The translations under genes were made by a program, and so were the position numbers. Shown piece after piece: positions 5,935 to 7,975 of a DNA stretch of 7,975 nt (positions within the stretch are counted from its first letter, which is position 1; each line of letters starts with the position of its first letter). Origin of the DNA: Nitrospirota bacterium (GTDB taxonomy: Bacteria; Nitrospirota; Nitrospiria; Nitrospirales; Nitrospiraceae); contig SCVQ01000391.1 of the NCBI GenBank assembly GCA_004296865.1, positions 1 to 7,975 on the forward strand, given 5' to 3'. The notes beneath the pieces are model-generated. The model was not told the origin of the DNA. It made no database searches and was given only the letters and a program-made list of their open reading frames with translations.

Positions 5935-7617
5935 ATGGGTCAATACGCGCTGCTCTACATCCTGTTCGCGCCCTTCCTGGGGGCCATCGCGCTGTTGTTC
6001 GTGTCGAACCGGCAGGTGTTGCAAGTCCGCCTGATCGCCGCCGCGTCGGCCGGCATCTCCTTGCTGGCGTCGTTTTATCTCTTCTTCGCCTACGATCCGG
6101 TCAAGGGCGGCTACCAGTTCATTCAACGGTTCGAGTGGTCCAAGGAGTTGGGAATTTCGTTTCACCTCGGCGTGGACGGCATCGGCACGCCGCTGGTGCT
6201 GGCCTCGGCCATCCTCTTGTTTGCCGGCGTCTTCGTTTCCTGGCACATCAAGGACCGCGCCAAGGAATTCTACATCTTCCTGCTGATCCTGGCCGCCGCC
6301 ACGATCGGCGTCTTCATGTCCCTCGACCTGTTCTTCCTGTATTTCTTCTACGAGATGTCCGTGCTTCCGATGTACCTGCTGCTGGGCGTGTGGGGAAGCC
6401 ATACCAAGGGCTATCTGGAGATGACCGATCCCGAGGGGCTGAAGAAGCGGGATTCGGTGGCGTTTTTCTTCAACTTCGGCTCGAACAGCAAAGAATACGC
6501 CGCGATGAAGCTGACCCTCTTCCTCTCGGCGGGGGCGATCCTCGCGCTGCTGGGCATCCTGCTGATCTACAAATTTTCAGGCCTCCACACGTTCGACATT
6601 CTGGTGCTGCGCGAGCAGGCCAAGTTTTCGGGGAATCTGGCCACGGTCATCTGGCTGCTGATCTTCTTCGGCTTCGCCTCGATCGCGCCGCTCTGGCCGC
6701 TGCATTCCTGGTCGCCGGTCGGGCATGCCGCCGCGCCGGCCGCCACCAGCATGTTGCACGCGGGCGTGCTGATGAAGCTGGGGCACTTCTCGATCATCCG
6801 CGTGGCCTTCGAGATCCTGCCCGATGCCACCCGCGAGCTGATGCCGATCGCGGCGGTGCTCTGTGTGTTCAGCATCATCTACGGCGGCTTCGTGGCGTTC
6901 TACGCCAAGGACACGAAGTACGTGATCGGCTACAGCAGTTCCAGCCACATGGGCTACGTGTTCCTCGGCATGGCGGCGCTGGACTACATCAGTCTGAGCG
7001 GGGCCGTCCTCTACATGTTCGCCCATGCCATGGCGACGGGGATGCTCTTTGCGATGGCCGGCTGGGTCTACGACCAGACGCATACGCGCGACATTCCTTC
7101 GCTGGGCGGGCTCGTCAACCGCATGCCCTTCGTAGCCGGTTGCTTCTTGATCGCCTGCATGGCGTCCATCGGCATGCCGGGGACCGTGAATTTCATCGCC
7201 GAGGTCATGATCCTGGTCGGGAGCTGGAACAAGTATCCGTTCCAGGTCATCGTCGCGGTGCTGGGCATCGTGCTGACGCTGGCCTATCTCTTCCGGATGA
7301 TGCGGGGGCTGTTCTACGGACCGATGGACAGCCAATACAGCCACGCGCACGACGCGGTGACCATGGTGGACCGGATGCCGCTGCTGCTCATGATCGCCTG
7401 CAGCATCGTCTTCGGGATCTTCCCCGGCCATTTCTACAACGTGATCCGGGCCGGCACCGATCCCCTGGTGGCCCGCATCACGCAGGTCGTGCCGCTGGCC
7501 GCGGGGAACGGTGACGCGTTAGGCGCGACGCGTGACGAGTTAAAGAGGCAAGCGGATAACTTGTCATCTATCGCCCGGCACACGTCACTTGTCACTCGTC
7601 ACGAGGCAAACGAATGA
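5935..7617 (+). CDS. nuoM: NADH-quinone oxidoreductase subunit M, second copy (extra pump)
   Basis: This is a second NuoM-family antiporter, 560 residues, directly after the first and clearly not a recent copy of it. Family residues: E140 in 'FFYEMSVLPMYLLLGVWG' (TM5), H257 in 'PLWPLHSWSP' (TM7), K281 in 'AGVLMKLGHF' (TM8), H338 in 'SSSSHMGYVF', H364 in 'FAHAMATGMLF' (TM11) and E423 in 'GTVNFIAEVMIL' (TM12). The TM7 lysine, equivalent to E. coli NuoM K234 and K237 of the first copy, is replaced by I250 ('FASIAPLWP'). A loop of about 20 extra residues (about 156-185, 'LEMTDPEGLKKRDSV') follows TM5. Histidines H275 and H284 flank K281 where most NuoM have Leu and Thr/Ala. The last 33 or so residues are an unconserved tail encoded by heptamer repeats. 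The 3' end overlaps nuoN by 4 bp. The most likely role is the fourth pump of a 2M-type complex I. Confidence 0.94.
   Translation: MGQYALLYILFAPFLGAIALLFVSNRQVLQVRLIAAASAGISLLASFYLFFAYDPVKGGYQFIQRFEWSKELGISFHLGVDGIGTPLVLASAILLFAGVFVSWHIKDRAKEFYIFLLILAAATIGVFMSLDLFFLYFFYEMSVLPMYLLLGVWGSHTKGYLEMTDPEGLKKRDSVAFFFNFGSNSKEYAAMKLTLFLSAGAILALLGILLIYKFSGLHTFDILVLREQAKFSGNLATVIWLLIFFGFASIAPLWPLHSWSPVGHAAAPAATSMLHAGVLMKLGHFSIIRVAFEILPDATRELMPIAAVLCVFSIIYGGFVAFYAKDTKYVIGYSSSSHMGYVFLGMAALDYISLSGAVLYMFAHAMATGMLFAMAGWVYDQTHTRDIPSLGGLVNRMPFVAGCFLIACMASIGMPGTVNFIAEVMILVGSWNKYPFQVIVAVLGIVLTLAYLFRMMRGLFYGPMDSQYSHAHDAVTMVDRMPLLLMIACSIVFGIFPGHFYNVIRAGTDPLVARITQVVPLAAGNGDALGATRDELKRQADNLSSIARHTSLVTRHEANE
7511..7545 (+). 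repeat. Heptamer array near the 3' end of nuoM-2 (plus-sense units)
   Basis: Units in 7-bp register are gtgacgc, gttaggc, gcgacgc, gtgacga and gttaaag, approximating GTGACGN. Two palindromic ACGCGT hexamers lie exactly 14 bp apart (7514 and 7528). The array encodes the start of the unconserved NuoM-2 tail ('GDALGATRDELK'). Confidence 0.7.
7560..7608 (+). repeat. Heptamer array at the nuoM-2/nuoN junction (minus-sense units)
   Basis: Units are cttgtca, tctatcg, cccggca, cacgtca, cttgtca, ctcgtca and cgaggca. The identical unit cttgtca recurs at 7560 and 7588, exactly four periods apart. Read on the minus strand the units are TGACGAG, TGACAAG and TGACGTG, the same motif as at 7511-7545 but inverted. 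A perfect 10-bp inverted repeat links the two arrays: cgtgacgagt (7531-7540) and actcgtcacg (7594-7603). Confidence 0.75.
7603..7606 (+). promoter_or_regulatory. Ribosome binding site of nuoN, within the last heptamer unit
   Basis: GAGG lies 7 bases before ATG 7614. It falls in the final cgaggca unit and directly next to the distal arm of the 10-bp inverted repeat. If that repeat pairs in the mRNA, it could partly hide this site; that effect is speculation. Confidence 0.5.
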
Positions 7618-7975
7618 CCTTCAACCTGTCCATGTCCGGCTCGGACCTGCTCCTGCTCCTGCCGGAGATGTTGCTCACGGTCTGGCTCTGCGTGGTTCTG
7701 ATCGTGGACTTTGCGATGCCGCGCCTGCCGAAGGTCCGGCTGGCGTATCTGAGCGTCGGCGGCCTGGCGGCCGTGCTGCTGAGCCTGCTCTGGTTCGACC
7801 AGACCGGGGTGACCGGAACCCTCTTTGCCGACATGTTCGTGGTGGACCGGCTGGCGATCTTTTTCAAGATCCTGATCGTGATCGCGACCGCCCTCGTCAT
7901 TCTGGTGTCGGTGGACTACGTCCGGCGGTTCCGTTTTTTCAAGGGCGAATATTACTTCCTGGTCCTCATGTCGGC
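7614..7975 (+). CDS. nuoN: NADH-quinone oxidoreductase subunit N, N-terminal part (3' end outside window)
   Basis: NuoN is the antiporter-like pump nearest the quinone module, in contact with NuoK. About 120 of the usual 480-500 residues are present. The start 'LLLLLPEMLLTVWLCVVLIVDF' (about residues 12-33) contains the LPE motif characteristic of NuoN. Hydrophobic helices follow at about 41-60 and 80-101, with 'FVVDRLAIFFKIL' matching the family's 'D.fa.ffk' segment, then 'YVRRF' and 'GEYYFLVLMSA' leading into the next helix. ATG 7614 overlaps the nuoM-2 stop (ATGA). The residues of TM5, TM7 and TM12 that would show whether it can pump lie outside the window. Its position after both nuoM genes matches the normal L-M-N order with one M added. 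Confidence 0.95.
   Translation, partial: MTFNLSMSGSDLLLLLPEMLLTVWLCVVLIVDFAMPRLPKVRLAYLSVGGLAAVLLSLLWFDQTGVTGTLFADMFVVDRLAIFFKILIVIATALVILVSVDYVRRFRFFKGEYYFLVLMS

Noticed and set aside
7511..7608. CRISPR array
   Set aside because: The repeating unit is only 7 bp, with no spacers between units, and lies in coding sequence; it has none of the repeat-spacer geometry.
2245..7975. Mrp Na+/H+ antiporter or membrane-bound hydrogenase operon
   Set aside because: Adjacent nuoG, an 8Fe nuoI, nuoJ and a 100-residue nuoK with E36 and E72, together with the NuoL lateral helix, identify a true complex I cluster.

Overview
The window is a stretch of a respiratory complex I (NADH:quinone oxidoreductase, Nuo) operon. 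All eight genes lie on the + strand, packed end to end, and both window edges cut through genes. The order is nuoG (3' part), nuoI, nuoJ, nuoK, nuoL, a first nuoM, a second nuoM, and nuoN (5' part). No RNA gene, CRISPR array, insertion sequence, promoter or convincing terminator is visible, so the stretch looks like the interior of one long transcript.

The outstanding trait is two adjacent, clearly different NuoM-type antiporter subunits. NuoL also carries about 26 extra residues in the lateral amphipathic helix that braces the pumps. Together these match the known but uncommon 'four-pump' (2M) complex I, thought to move an additional proton per NADH. Such complexes are known from Nitrospira and several unrelated lineages. 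High GC, this gene order and the heptamer repeats described below fit a Nitrospira-like bacterium (Nitrospirota), but that is an inference from general resemblance, not a database match. The extra NuoL segment reads as a diverged tandem copy of the 26 residues before it. The two NuoM proteins have also each lost a different conserved proton-path residue: NuoM-1 the His of TM11, NuoM-2 the Lys of TM7.

Layout: 1-714 is the end of NuoG, with a 7-bp-period repeat inside its coding sequence. An 88-bp spacer follows; nuoH, often found between nuoG and nuoI, is absent there. 803-2231 holds nuoI, nuoJ and nuoK (8Fe ferredoxin arm and small membrane subunits; nuoJ and nuoK overlap by 4 bp). 2245-4239 is nuoL, 4271-5914 nuoM-1, 5935-7617 nuoM-2, and 7614 onward nuoN (again a 4-bp ATGA overlap). 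Predicted roles: NuoG and NuoI carry electrons through Fe-S clusters toward quinone, NuoJ and NuoK link this to the antiporters, and NuoN, two NuoM and NuoL form the pump row.

A second theme, unrelated to complex I, is a set of heptanucleotide-period arrays. They sit inside nuoG, between nuoL and nuoM-1, across the 3' end of nuoM-1, and across the 3' end of nuoM-2. At the two nuoM ends the arrays come in pairs of opposite orientation, encode non-conserved C-terminal tails, and supply the nuoM-1 stop codon and the likely ribosome binding sites of the next genes. This is the least explained structure in the window. No entirely new enzyme system is evident.
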